Assembly: GCF_031679605.1 (NCBI RefSeq)
Contig: NZ_CP117522.1
Location: 1,302,001 to 1,366,000 of the forward strand
Direction of reading: 5' to 3'
DNA from: Streptomyces luomodiensis
GTDB taxonomy: Bacteria; Actinomycetota; Actinomycetes; Streptomycetales; Streptomycetaceae
DNA: 64,000 bases
Positions 8,089-17,481 of this stretch are shown piece after piece. The notes under the pieces are model-generated. The model had not been told where the DNA came from. It saw only the letters and a list, made by a program, of their open reading frames with translations, and made no database searches. Position 1 is the stretch's first letter, and each line of letters starts with the position of its first letter. The position numbers were made by a program, and so were the translations under genes.

Positions 8089-10258
8089 TCCGGGGCAGCG
8101 CACCCCGGTCGGCACCGTCCCGTACATGGTCGGTGCGGTGCGCGGTGTCGCGGTCGCTGTCCACCGTGAGTACGGGCCTCTCCGGCGGCCGGGGGCGGCG
8201 CAGCCGGGCCAGCAGCAGGGCCACATCGTCGTCGGGTGCCCCGTGCAGCGCGGCCAGCACCTGGTCGCAGATCCGCTCCAGCGGGCCCTGGTGCCGGCGC
8301 AGCAGCTGGACCAGGGCGTGCAGTCCGACGTCGAGGGACTGATGGCGTTGTTCCACCAGGCCGTCGGTGAACAGGGCGAGCAGCGCGCCTTCGGCCAGCT
8401 CCCGTTCGACCGAGGCGAAGGGCACGCCGCCGACGCCGAGCGGTGCGCCGGTGGGGAGGTCGATGAGCTCGGCGTCGCCGCCGGGCTGCACCAGCACCGG
8501 GGGCAGATGGCCGGCGGTGGACATCTCGCACCGCCCGGTGCGCGGGTCGCAGACCGCGTAGAGGCAGGTGGCGATGGACTCCCCCAGGCTGGGCGTGATC
8601 TCGTCGAGATGGCACAGCAGCTTGGCCGGGGGCAGATCGAGCCGGGAGAAGGCCCGGGTCGCGGTGCGCAGCTGGCCCATGATCGCCGCGGCGTGGATGC
8701 CCTTGCCCATCACATCGCCGACCACCAGCCCGACCTTGCCGTCCGGGAGGGGCAGCACATCGAACCAGTCGCCGCCGGCGGTGCTGACCGCGGGCAGATA
8801 CCGGGAGGCGATCTCCAGGCCGTCCATATCGCGTGGCTGCTGGGAGAGCAGGCTGCGCTGGAGGGTGAGCGCGGCGTCCCGTTCGCGGGCGTAGAGCCGG
8901 GCGTTGTCGATGCACATGGCGGCGCGGATGGCCAGTTCGCAGGCGAGGGTGCGGTCCTCCTCGTCGAAGGGCTTGGGGTTGATGGTGCGGTGCAGGCTGA
9001 GGGTGCCGAGCACACTGCCGCGGGCGATCAGCGGGGCGGCGATGTAGGAGTGGACGCCCTCGCGGATCAGCACCTCGGCGGCGGTGTCGTCACGGGCGAT
9101 CCGCCGCACGTCCCGCTCGGTCACGTACGGCAGCAGCATCGACCGGCCGTCGCGGACGCACTGGGTGATCAGCCGGGTGGGGTCGTAGCGGGCGATCTCA
9201 CCGACCGGGTCCGCCGCGTGGACGGCGTCGGTGGGATAGCCGGCGGCGACGGCGAGCGCCCGGAAGCGGGCGGAGCCGTCGGTCCACACCCGGGGCGTGG
9301 CCTCGCGGTGCACCACGGAGTCCAGGACGTCGACGGCCGCGAGGTCGGCGAGCCGGGGCACCGTGACATCCGCGAGTTCCTGGGCGGTCTGCCGCAGATC
9401 CAGCGTGGTGCCGATGCGGACGCTCGCGTCGGCGATCACGGCGAGCCGCTCCCGCGCCTCGGCGACCTCGCTGGCCTCCCGGTGGCGCCGGGAGATGTCC
9501 ATGACCGAGGCGGCGATGCCCAGGATCCGGCCGCTGGGGTCCTCCAACCGGTAGTACGACTCCGACCAGGCGTGGTCGTGGTCGGGGTCGGCGGGGGTCC
9601 GGCCGACGCTCTGCTGGTCCAGCAGCGGTTGACCGGACTCCAGCACATGCCGCATGGCGGCCTCGATGGCCTCGCTGTCGAGTCCCGGCAGCACCTCCCC
9701 GATGCGGCGGCCGCGCACCTGGGTCTCGGTGGTGGCGTTCATCTGCTCCAGGGCCGGGTTGGCGCGCAGCCAGCGCAGCTCGGTGTCGAACACCGCGAGT
9801 CCCACGGGCGACTGTTTGACCAGGAAGCCGGATACGGCCAGATCGGTCTCCAGCCGCCGCACGGTCCCCTCGTCGGCGGCCAGCCCGAGGGCGTAGACAT
9901 CACCGTGCACATCGCGCAGGCCCATGGTGCGGAACTCCACCTTGAGGGTGGAGCCGTCCGGGAGGCGGACCGGGAAGACACCGGCCCAGGTGTCGCCCGC
10001 CCGTACCCGCGCGAAGAGCTCCACGGCCGCCCGCCGGTCCTGCGGGTGGACCAGCAGCTTGTCCGCACGGCGCCCCAGCGCCTCGGCCGCGGAGAAGCCG
10101 AACAGCTGCTCGGCCTCCGGGCTCCACAGGGCGATCCGTCCGTCGGCGTCCAGTACCACGGCGGCGACCCGCAGCAGGTCGAGCACCCCTCCCGGGCCGG
10201 CCGCCAGGCTGCTGGCGCCCGCCTCGCTCCCCTGGTCAACACGGTCATACGTGGTCAT
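8075..10258 (-). CDS. PAS-PAS-GAF-SpoIIE (PP2C-type) phosphatase
   Basis: 727-aa cytoplasmic signalling phosphatase. Two PAS domains are visible (about 25-130, VLDADGRIALWSPEAEQLFG; and 145-265, VFDTELRWLRANPALEQ). A GAF domain follows (about 285-455). Then comes the SpoIIE/RsbU-type PP2C domain (about 480-690) with ASRYLPAVSTAGGDWFDV, VVGDVMGKGIHAA and ALFTDGLVE, which supply the metal-binding Asp residues. Enzymes of this kind dephosphorylate anti-anti-sigma factors and so release sigma factors of the SigB type. The start is supported by GAGGTG before the ATG. It has no membrane segment, so sensing is presumably cytosolic. The substrate is not encoded next to it. Confidence 0.93.
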   Translation of the reverse strand: MTTYDRVDQGSEAGASSLAAGPGGVLDLLRVAAVVLDADGRIALWSPEAEQLFGFSAAEALGRRADKLLVHPQDRRAAVELFARVRAGDTWAGVFPVRLPDGSTLKVEFRTMGLRDVHGDVYALGLAADEGTVRRLETDLAVSGFLVKQSPVGLAVFDTELRWLRANPALEQMNATTETQVRGRRIGEVLPGLDSEAIEAAMRHVLESGQPLLDQQSVGRTPADPDHDHAWSESYYRLEDPSGRILGIAASVMDISRRHREASEVAEARERLAVIADASVRIGTTLDLRQTAQELADVTVPRLADLAAVDVLDSVVHREATPRVWTDGSARFRALAVAAGYPTDAVHAADPVGEIARYDPTRLITQCVRDGRSMLLPYVTERDVRRIARDDTAAEVLIREGVHSYIAAPLIARGSVLGTLSLHRTINPKPFDEEDRTLACELAIRAAMCIDNARLYARERDAALTLQRSLLSQQPRDMDGLEIASRYLPAVSTAGGDWFDVLPLPDGKVGLVVGDVMGKGIHAAAIMGQLRTATRAFSRLDLPPAKLLCHLDEITPSLGESIATCLYAVCDPRTGRCEMSTAGHLPPVLVQPGGDAELIDLPTGAPLGVGGVPFASVERELAEGALLALFTDGLVEQRHQSLDVGLHALVQLLRRHQGPLERICDQVLAALHGAPDDDVALLLARLRRPRPPERPVLTVDSDRDTAHRTDHVRDGADRGALPRNVPR

Positions 10259-10369
10259 ACCGGCACCTCACCGGCTCGCCGTGTCCTCCTACTGTCATAC
10301 CTCGCCCGGCGGGCCACCGCACATGGATGGGCCACGGGCGCGGTGCGGATTCCGGTTCCGGCTCCCCCG

Positions 10370-11256
<887 letters not shown>

Positions 11257-11299
11257 GGGGGGCTCCTTGGGTCGAGGACGAGCGGCGGCTCACCACCGC

Positions 11300-11334
11300 T
11301 CGCCACGAAGCGATGAGTCGCCACGAAGCGATGA
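11300..11334. repeat. 17-bp tandem duplication
   Basis: TCGCCACGAAGCGATGA is present at 11300-11316 and 11318-11334 (period 18) in the gap upstream of the caspase gene, which may affect its promoter. Confidence 0.8.
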
Positions 11335-11458
11335 TGAGGCGCCGCGCCCCGCCATGCCCTGTTCTCCGGCCCCATCCGGAGGAGGCTCGCGATACGGCCT
11401 CAGCCTTTCCCGCACCCTTCGCACGCCCCTCGTACGCCCTTCGGCTCCCTCCCGGCCG

Positions 11459-11980
11459 TCAGGCCCGGCGCGGCCGCAGCACATCCGGGAGGCCGGGGCG
11501 GTCGACGGCCTCCTCGAGCGCGGCGCGCAGGGTACGGCTGTCGGTGAGGCCGCCGCCGGGCCGGATCAGCCAGACATGGCCCTGCCGGACGCAGCCGGGC
11601 CTGGGGCAGCGCAGCACCCGGCCCGGTCCGGCGGCGGCCACCGTGCGGCGGCGGGCGTACGCCGTCCCGACCAGCCAGCTCTTCCACTCGGCCGCGGCTC
11701 CCGGCGGCACGAGGAAGGAGAGCACATGGCTGGCGGTGGCGAGCATCACCGGCCCCGCCGCGTCGCGCCGCCGCAGCGCCTGGACCACCGCGCTGCCGAT
11801 GTCGCCGGACATCCGCACCAGATCGAAGACCCGGCCCACCGGCAGATCGGCGAGGCCGTTGCCGCTGGCCCACTGCAGCCGCACCCGTCCGGGGTCGTCG
11901 CTCGCGGCCAGCAGCCATTCGGCCGCGTCGGCCTCCACCGTGACCCGCATCCGGCGGTCACCGTGCGCGCCCGCGGTCAT
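11459..11980 (-). CDS. Conserved unknown protein coupled to an anti-sigma-like ATPase
   Basis: 173-aa soluble protein that I do not recognise with confidence. It starts MTAGAHGDRRMRVTVEADAAEWLLAA and continues with LQWASGNGLADLPVGRVFDLVRM and a C-terminal part containing CPRPGC and HVWLIRPGG. The N-terminal text resembles regions found near bifunctional primase/polymerase-like proteins of Streptomyces, but no catalytic motif is evident. The ATG at 11980 overlaps the stop of the upstream ATPase gene (ATGA), so translation is coupled and the two products probably work together. A large fraction of its residues are Arg and Ala. Confidence 0.7.
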   Translation of the reverse strand: MTAGAHGDRRMRVTVEADAAEWLLAASDDPGRVRLQWASGNGLADLPVGRVFDLVRMSGDIGSAVVQALRRRDAAGPVMLATASHVLSFLVPPGAAAEWKSWLVGTAYARRRTVAAAGPGRVLRCPRPGCVRQGHVWLIRPGGGLTDSRTLRAALEEAVDRPGLPDVLRPRRA

Positions 11981-12549
11981 GAGGCGGTCCCCAGCGGCAG
12001 GGTGAACCACACCTTCTTCCCCCCGGCTCCCGGATCGGGCGGTTCGGTGCCCCAGTCGCCCGCCAGGTCGTCCACGATGGCCAGCCCCCGTCCGGACTCC
12101 TCGGTCGGCTCGGGCTGACGGACGACCGGGATCACGGGCGAGCCATCGGCCACCTCCACCCGCAGCTCACGGCCGTAGCGTTCCAGCGAGACGGTGATGG
12201 TGACGGTGTCGGCGGGGCCGGAGCTGCCGTGTTCCACGGCGTTGGCGAACAGTTCGTTGGTGGCGAGGACGACATGGTCCACGACCCCGCCGAGCCGCCA
12301 GTCGCGCAGATGCGCGGCCACCATCCGGCGTACGGCGGCGGCGCGGTCGGGGAGGGCGGGGAACTCCGCCCGGAAAAGCCGGCGGGTGTCCAGCGGGATC
12401 ACCGTCCTCTCCCCTCCGGACAGGGGAACGGGGATCGCCGCACCGGCCGGCCCGGTAACCGGCCCGGTAACCGGAGCGATGACCGGCCCGGTGGCCGAAG
12501 GGGTTCGCGGGCGGTTCGCGGAGACCGCGACACCGCGGGTCGCGCCCAT
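11977..12549 (-). CDS. RsbW-like ATP-binding (anti-sigma/HATPase) protein
   Basis: 190-aa GHKL ATPase of the short Streptomyces type. After a disordered N-terminal 50 residues with TGPVTGP repeats comes the ATPase fold: LATNELFANAVEHGSSG (N box with Asn and the following acidic/His pair), RVEVADGSP (G1), ESGRGLAIVDDLAGDWG (G2) and KKVWFTLPL. Relatives are anti-sigma kinases, but most of these short copies have no known partner. AGGAGGG lies eight bases before the ATG at 12549. It is coupled by a 4-base overlap to the following unknown gene. Candidate partners are the sigma factor at 4225 and the phosphatase at 8075, by class only. Confidence 0.87.
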   Translation of the reverse strand: MGATRGVAVSANRPRTPSATGPVIAPVTGPVTGPAGAAIPVPLSGGERTVIPLDTRRLFRAEFPALPDRAAAVRRMVAAHLRDWRLGGVVDHVVLATNELFANAVEHGSSGPADTVTITVSLERYGRELRVEVADGSPVIPVVRQPEPTEESGRGLAIVDDLAGDWGTEPPDPGAGGKKVWFTLPLGTAS

Positions 12550-12967
12550 CGTCTCGCCCTCCTCATCGGCCGACGCCGGCCGGTGTGACAGTCCTGGAAA
12601 GGATCGGCTCACGGTGTCGGTCCTCACGGTCCTCGGCGGTCTGTGGGCTCTGATGGCATACATGCACCTGGAGTGATTGATGTTCCGGCGAGCGGGTAAG
12701 CGCATTCTGGCGACCGACGGCGTGGCATCTGGGCTGGTGACAGGTGGTGCGCGCACCCCGCCCGACCCGCCTGGACCAGCTGCCACGGACGGAGACGGCC
12801 CGGTCGCGGTGAGTGCCGGATACCGGCATGGTTCCTCCTTCGAAGGCAGCGCAAAGCGCCATCGGTCGCCGTTCATGTAGACAAACGGTTGGACCGGCCG
12901 GTGGGCGAGAGGGCATGGGGGTTGTCCGGTTGTACGGGCGTAGTGGTTCGGGCTGTACGGTCCGGAC
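12550..12967. other. 418-bp divergent intergenic region
   Basis: Separates the minus-strand ATPase from the plus-strand SDR gene. Short open frames exist on both strands but lack ribosome sites and GC3 bias. The centre (about 12650-12720) is relatively A/T-rich and is the most likely promoter zone for the ATPase gene. No clear operator or hairpin was found. Confidence 0.6.
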
Positions 12968-13792
12968 GTGGCAAGCGTGAGCGACGACCGCGAGAGGCGG
13001 CTCCGCCCGGGGGAACGGTCCGGTGTGGACGGCAAACGGGTCCTGGTGACCGGAGGCTCCCGGGGACTGGGTGAACAGATCGTACGGCTACTCGCCTCGG
13101 ATGGGGCGCGGTTGGCCACCTGTGCGCGGACGCCGGAGGGGCTGCGCTCCCTCACGGCGTCCCTGAGCGCCGAGGGACACGGGGAGTTGTTCACCCGTAC
13201 GCTGGACGTCACCGAGCCGGAGATGCTGGAGGAGTTCGTCACTGCGGCGGCGGAACGTTTCAGCGGGCTGGACGGCGTGGTGGCCTGCGCCGGCGGCGCC
13301 CGCGGCCGCGGCATCGAGGAGGCCGACGCCCAGGACTGGTCGCTGACCTGGGAGATGAACGTCGGCCATACGGCCCGGCTGGTGAAGGCCGCGGTACCGC
13401 ATCTGCGCCGCGCGGGCGGCGGCTCCGTCGTGGTGATCGCCTCCATCTCCGGCTGGAAGCCGGGCCCCCAGGCCCAGTACGGAGCGGCGAAGGCCGCCCA
13501 GATCCACCTCGCGGCCTCACTCGCCCGCGAACTGGGCCCGGACGGCATCCGGGTGAACACCGTCTCCCCGGGGTCCATGCTGATCCCGGGGAAGCGGTGG
13601 GACCGGATGCGCACCGAAGACCCCGAGGCCTGGGCCCGGTTCACGGCCGAGCTCCCGGGCGGTGAACCGGTCACCCCGCAGGAGGTCGCCCGCGTCGTGG
13701 CGTTCCTGCTCTCGGACGCCTCGAGCGGGGTCTCCGGTGCGCATCTGCCCGTGGACCGGGCCCAGAACGCCCCCACACCAGGAGGCTATTGA
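12968..13792 (+). CDS. Short-chain dehydrogenase/reductase
   Basis: 274-aa classical SDR. The Rossmann cofactor motif is TGGSRGLGEQI, followed by LDVTEPE (cofactor-proximal Asp) and VVACAGGARG at the position of the usual NNAG. The catalytic Ser is in VIASISGW, Tyr/Lys in QYGAAKAA, and the C-terminal VNTVSPGSM loop follows. A basic residue after the glycine motif (CARTPEG) suggests NADP(H). The substrate is unknown. The GTG at 12968 has no strong ribosome site; a second GTG at 12977 is possible. It ends 32 bp from the convergent TPR regulator. Confidence 0.88.
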   Translation: MASVSDDRERRLRPGERSGVDGKRVLVTGGSRGLGEQIVRLLASDGARLATCARTPEGLRSLTASLSAEGHGELFTRTLDVTEPEMLEEFVTAAAERFSGLDGVVACAGGARGRGIEEADAQDWSLTWEMNVGHTARLVKAAVPHLRRAGGGSVVVIASISGWKPGPQAQYGAAKAAQIHLAASLARELGPDGIRVNTVSPGSMLIPGKRWDRMRTEDPEAWARFTAELPGGEPVTPQEVARVVAFLLSDASSGVSGAHLPVDRAQNAPTPGGY

Positions 13793-13824
13793 CCCCCTTG
13801 TGGGGAACGAGGGAGGTCCGACCC

Positions 13825-15228
13825 TCAGGCGGCCGCCCCCAGCACCGTCCGGGAGCGCTGCTCGAAGTCCCGGACCATGGGCTCCCCGCGGTGCGGCCGC
13901 AGCCGGGTGCGGAAGTCGCGCAGGGCCTGGATGGAGCGCTCGCTGTGCACCCCGCTGAGCGTGTCCAGCGCCTCGCCCGCGGTGCCGATGGCCTCGTCCA
14001 GCCGGTTCTGCTGGAGATAGGCCGTGGCCAGCACGGATCTGCTGATGGCCTGGCGCCGGCGCCGATCGGCGTTGGCGCGTACGGACTCGGCGGCGGAGTG
14101 CTCGGCCGCGGACGCGTTGCCCAGGTCGCGGAAGCACAGCGCCGCCTCGGCCGCCAGATAGTGGTGGTCGAGGAAGCGCACCCAGGGCGACTCCTGTTCG
14201 GGGCCCTGGCTGGCCTCCAGCCGGGCCTCGGCCGTGCGGAGCGACTTGGACGCCTCCCGGGGCTGGTCCAGCGCGGCGTAGCCACGGGCGGCCATGGCGT
14301 GCAGCCGCATCAGCCCCAGCGGGCTTCCGGCGTGCTTGGCCGTGGCGATACCGACCCGGGCCAGTTCGACCCCCGCCTCGGGCTGGCCCAGGTTGGTCGC
14401 CAGATGGGAGAGACCGGCCAGGATCTGACCGCCCAGGACCCGGTCGCCGCCCTCGGCGCACAGCCGCAGCGCCTGGGTCATATAGCGCTGGGCCAGGCCG
14501 TATTCGGCGTTGTCGTAGCTGCTCCAGCCGGCCATCGCGGCCAGCTTGGCCGCGGCGGTGAACAGCTGGCGCCGCTCCTGCGGTGGCGCGCCGCGCTGCT
14601 GGAGCATGGGCACGACCTCGGTCGACAGATAGAGCACGATGCTGGCGCGGACCTGGCCGCCGCCGAAGCGATTGTCCATCTCGTCGAACATGTTGATCGC
14701 TGCGTGGACCTGTTCGACGCGGCCGCCTTCGGCCGCTGGGGTGAGCCGGGCGGTGTCCTGGTTCTCGACCAGCCACAGCAGCCATTCGCGCTGCGGGGTC
14801 ACCAGCGCGCCGGCGACGAAGGGCACCGCACCCAGCAGGCTGCGGCGGGATATGTCGGTGGAGCCGAGTTCGGCGAGCGTGTGCAAGGTTTCTGCTACGT
14901 CCTCCCGGTAGGCCAGCGCGCGGGCGACGACCGGGCGCTGTCGGTCGGAGATGAATCCCAGCTCGGCGGGGGCCACGGGCCTGCCGAGCCGGTGGGAGAG
15001 CACGGCGGCGATCAGCTCCGGCGTGGTGCCACGCGGCTGTCCGCCTTGCAGCCAGCGGGTGACGGACGCCTTGTCGTAGTTCGACTCGCGCCCCTGCCTA
15101 CGGCCCAGTTCATTGACCCGGTGGGCCAATGAGGCGTAGGAGCACCCGGATTCCTTCAGTGCGGCGGCCAACGCGGCGTTGACCGCGGCGCCTTGGCGCC
15201 CGCTTACCGGCTGTGCGTGATGCGTCAC
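13825..15228 (-). CDS. NsdA-like helix-turn-helix/TPR regulator
   Basis: 467-aa cytosolic regulator. The N-terminal domain (about 15-90) is an XRE-like DNA-binding region (YASLAHRVNELGRRQG, YDKASVTRWLQGGQPRGTTPELIAAVLSHRLGR). The rest (about 150-450) is a helical tetratricopeptide-like array, for example AEYGLAQRYMTQALRLCAEGG and SVLATAYLQQNRLDEAIGTAGEAL. This layout matches NsdA and related Streptomyces proteins that restrain sporulation and antibiotic production. It starts at a GTG at 15228, divergent from the HTH-DUF5753 gene across a 278-bp gap that must hold both promoters. I am sure of the architecture but not of orthology to NsdA. Confidence 0.82.
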   Translation of the reverse strand: MTHHAQPVSGRQGAAVNAALAAALKESGCSYASLAHRVNELGRRQGRESNYDKASVTRWLQGGQPRGTTPELIAAVLSHRLGRPVAPAELGFISDRQRPVVARALAYREDVAETLHTLAELGSTDISRRSLLGAVPFVAGALVTPQREWLLWLVENQDTARLTPAAEGGRVEQVHAAINMFDEMDNRFGGGQVRASIVLYLSTEVVPMLQQRGAPPQERRQLFTAAAKLAAMAGWSSYDNAEYGLAQRYMTQALRLCAEGGDRVLGGQILAGLSHLATNLGQPEAGVELARVGIATAKHAGSPLGLMRLHAMAARGYAALDQPREASKSLRTAEARLEASQGPEQESPWVRFLDHHYLAAEAALCFRDLGNASAAEHSAAESVRANADRRRRQAISRSVLATAYLQQNRLDEAIGTAGEALDTLSGVHSERSIQALRDFRTRLRPHRGEPMVRDFEQRSRTVLGAAA

Positions 15229-15506
15229 CGTGACCGTCCCTGGTTCGAGCCACGGCAGTGCACGGGATCCCCGCCGTGCGGCGCCGACCCGTCGGCCGGT
15301 GACCTCAACGACGCTGTGGACATGGGTAGTTGGGAGCCCTCGCCATGGAGGGTGAGATGGGTCACGTGCTCACTATGAGTGGTGATGCCGTCACGCCGCA
15401 AGCTTCGTTCTGATAATTTCAAAGCGATCCACTCGCTCTGTCTGTGTCATCCATCGCGTGGCACACTGTGCAGGCATATGACAGCCATTCCTCCGGGAGG
15501 CGGGAC

Positions 15507-16373
15507 GTGAGCGAGGCACGGCCGGCCGGCGCCGCCCCCACCGTTTTGCGCAGAGTCCTGGGCAAGCGTCTGCGGTTTCTGCGCGAACGGGCGAAGGTGT
15601 CGTTCGAGGAAGCCGCGAAAGCCATCGAGGTCACCCCGTTGACCGTGCGCAGGATGGAGAAGGCGGAAGTCGGCCTCAAGATCCCGTATGTGAAGGAGCT
15701 GCTGCGGAACTACGGCGTCCGCGGTGCGGAGATCGATGATTTCCTGGCCCTGGCGCGGGAGGCCAACCAGCCGGGGTGGTGGCATCAGTTCCGCGATGTG
15801 CTCCCGGACTGGTTCAGTGCCTACGTCAGCCTGGAGAGTGAGGCCACCGTCATCCGGGCGTACGAGCCCCACTACGTCCCCGGGCTGCTTCAGACAGAGG
15901 ACTACGCACGAGCGGTCCTGCGCATGGGCTTCCCCCATGACACCGAGGAGGAGCTGGAGCGCCGGATCGCGCTGCGCGTCAAGCGCCAGAGCCTGTTCAC
16001 CAAGCCGGACGCGCCGACCATCTGGGCGATCCTCGACGAAACGGTGCTGCGCCGCCCGGTCGGCGGCCTGCAGGTGATGCGCGACCAGATCGACCACCTG
16101 ATCGGCACCTTGGAGATCCCCAAGGTCAGGCTGCAGATCATGCGGTTCACGGCGGGGCCGCACCCCGGAGCCTTCGGCCCCTTCCACTACTTCCGCTTCG
16201 GATTCTCCGAACTGCCGGACGTCGTCTACACCGAGAGCCTCACCGGGGCGGTCTATGTGGACAAGCCGGCCGAAGTCGTCGCCTATCTCGAGGTCCTGGA
16301 CCGGATGGCGATCCAGGCCGAGCCGATCGGCGACACCAGCACCATCCTGGCCGAACTGCGTAAGGAGATCTGA
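15507..16373 (+). CDS. HTH-XRE regulator with DUF5753 (WhiJ-like)
   Basis: 288-aa regulator. The XRE helix-turn-helix occupies about 15-70 (LRFLRERAKVSFEEAAKAIE, VTPLTVRRMEKAEVG), followed by the DUF5753 ligand-like domain with the hallmark YEPHYVPGLLQTEDYARAVL and VRLQIMRFTAG. GGGAGG ends six bases before the GTG at 15507, which I prefer to any upstream start. It is followed one base later by a DUF397 gene, the standard WhiJ/DUF397 pair of Streptomyces. In that system the HTH protein represses development genes and the small partner antagonises it. This is one of two such sets in the window (the other at 40914). Confidence 0.92.
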   Translation: MSEARPAGAAPTVLRRVLGKRLRFLRERAKVSFEEAAKAIEVTPLTVRRMEKAEVGLKIPYVKELLRNYGVRGAEIDDFLALAREANQPGWWHQFRDVLPDWFSAYVSLESEATVIRAYEPHYVPGLLQTEDYARAVLRMGFPHDTEEELERRIALRVKRQSLFTKPDAPTIWAILDETVLRRPVGGLQVMRDQIDHLIGTLEIPKVRLQIMRFTAGPHPGAFGPFHYFRFGFSELPDVVYTESLTGAVYVDKPAEVVAYLEVLDRMAIQAEPIGDTSTILAELRKEI

Positions 16374-16374
16374 G

Positions 16375-16614
16375 ATGCACGACCCCGTCTACAGCGGAAT
16401 GCCGGCCACGGACCTGGGCACGGAGGGCTGGGAGAAGCCCTGGAGCGGGTCCAACGGCGGCACCTGCCTCGAGGCCAAGCGGCTGCCGGACGGGCGGGTG
16501 GCGCTGCGCCAGTCCACCGACCCGACCGGGCCCGCGCTGATCTACTCCCGCTCGGAGATGGCGTCCTTCCTGGCGGCGGCGAAGGCCGGCGAGGCGGACT
16601 TCCTCATCTCGTAG
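16375..16614 (+). CDS. DUF397 small partner protein
   Basis: 79-aa DUF397 protein. Recognisable are the GWEKPWSGSNGGTCLEAKRL core, the VALRQSTDP strand and the C-terminal YSRSEMASFLAAAKAGEADFL helix. The ATG is one base after the TGA of the HTH-DUF5753 gene, with the ribosome site AAGGAG inside the end of that gene, so expression is coupled. DUF397 proteins act with WhiJ-type regulators; some behave as antagonists of their DNA-binding partner. Confidence 0.92.
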   Translation: MHDPVYSGMPATDLGTEGWEKPWSGSNGGTCLEAKRLPDGRVALRQSTDPTGPALIYSRSEMASFLAAAKAGEADFLIS

Positions 16615-16809
16615 CGCGGGCCCGCGCACGGCCGGCCGCCCCGGTCGGCCTCGTCCCCAGCGAAAACCACTACGCCCGCACAACCGCACAACCCCGCAGC
16701 GCACTCCCGTCCCCGCCGTCCCGCCACGCACACTGAAGACGCCGTGGCGGGCGGCGGTGTCGTCCCCTCTTGCGCAGCGACGGGACCAATGGGACGACGG
16801 GATGCCGGA

Positions 16810-17415
16810 ATGAACCTCGACCACGCGGTGGCACGGCACCGCACCCTGATCGTCGAGGGCTGCGACGGGGTCAGCAGGGACGCGTTGCTGACCGGGCTCG
16901 CCCGCCGGCACGGCTACACCGTCACCCGCGCCTCCCCCGACCTCCCCCATGTCGATCCGGTCCGGCCCTACCGCGAGCTCCTCCAGCACCACGGGGCGCT
17001 CGCCGTCGACGCCGGTCTGGTCGGCGAGCTCGTCTACGGGCCGCTGCGCCGTGGGCACTCCCGGGTGACCTGGATCCAGGCGTTCGACTTCGCCGAGGCG
17101 GTGGCCGAGCGCCACGGCGCCTTCGTCCATATGACGGCCCCGGTACCGGTGCTGGCGGACCGGCTGGCCGCGTGCGGCGCCCCAGCGGCGGCGCTCGCGG
17201 AGATCGACGCCGCGGTGACCGGCTATGACCACGCCTTCTCCACCCTCGCCGAGCACGCCCCGGTGCTCACCGTCGAGGAGCGGCCGGCCTCCGGCGGCGG
17301 CCCGGACCCCGATCCGGGCCGCGACGAGGCGGTGGCCGAGCCCCCGGTGGCCTCGTTCGCCCGGCGCCTGCCACGCATCCGCTCCCCCGTGCCGTTCTGC
17401 GCCCCGCATCGCTGA
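16810..17415 (+). CDS. Thymidylate-kinase-like protein with degenerate P-loop
   Basis: 201-aa protein resembling phage/actinobacterial deoxynucleoside-monophosphate-kinase-like proteins: HRTLIVEGCDGVSRDALLTG aligns with the P-loop start, LVGELVYGPLRRGHSRVT with the segment that carries the DR-type motif, and HGAFVHMTAPVPVLADRL with the LID side. The Walker A Gly-Lys-Ser is replaced by Val-Ser-Arg, so ATP hydrolysis is doubtful. The start is uncertain: an ATG at 16789 would add seven residues and no strong ribosome site is visible. The tail is Pro/Arg-rich. It sits between the DUF397 gene and the methyltransferase gene. The role is unknown. Confidence 0.65.
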   Translation: MNLDHAVARHRTLIVEGCDGVSRDALLTGLARRHGYTVTRASPDLPHVDPVRPYRELLQHHGALAVDAGLVGELVYGPLRRGHSRVTWIQAFDFAEAVAERHGAFVHMTAPVPVLADRLAACGAPAAALAEIDAAVTGYDHAFSTLAEHAPVLTVEERPASGGGPDPDPGRDEAVAEPPVASFARRLPRIRSPVPFCAPHR

Positions 17416-17481
17416 ACTCCCTTGCATCGGCCTTACGTTGGTGCCCCACGACCCGCAGACGCACGGCAGGAGACCGGCTCC

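Noticed and set aside
12563..12916. Small open frames on both strands in the ATPase/SDR gap
   Set aside because: No ribosome sites, poor GC3 bias and Arg/Pro-rich shadow-like composition.
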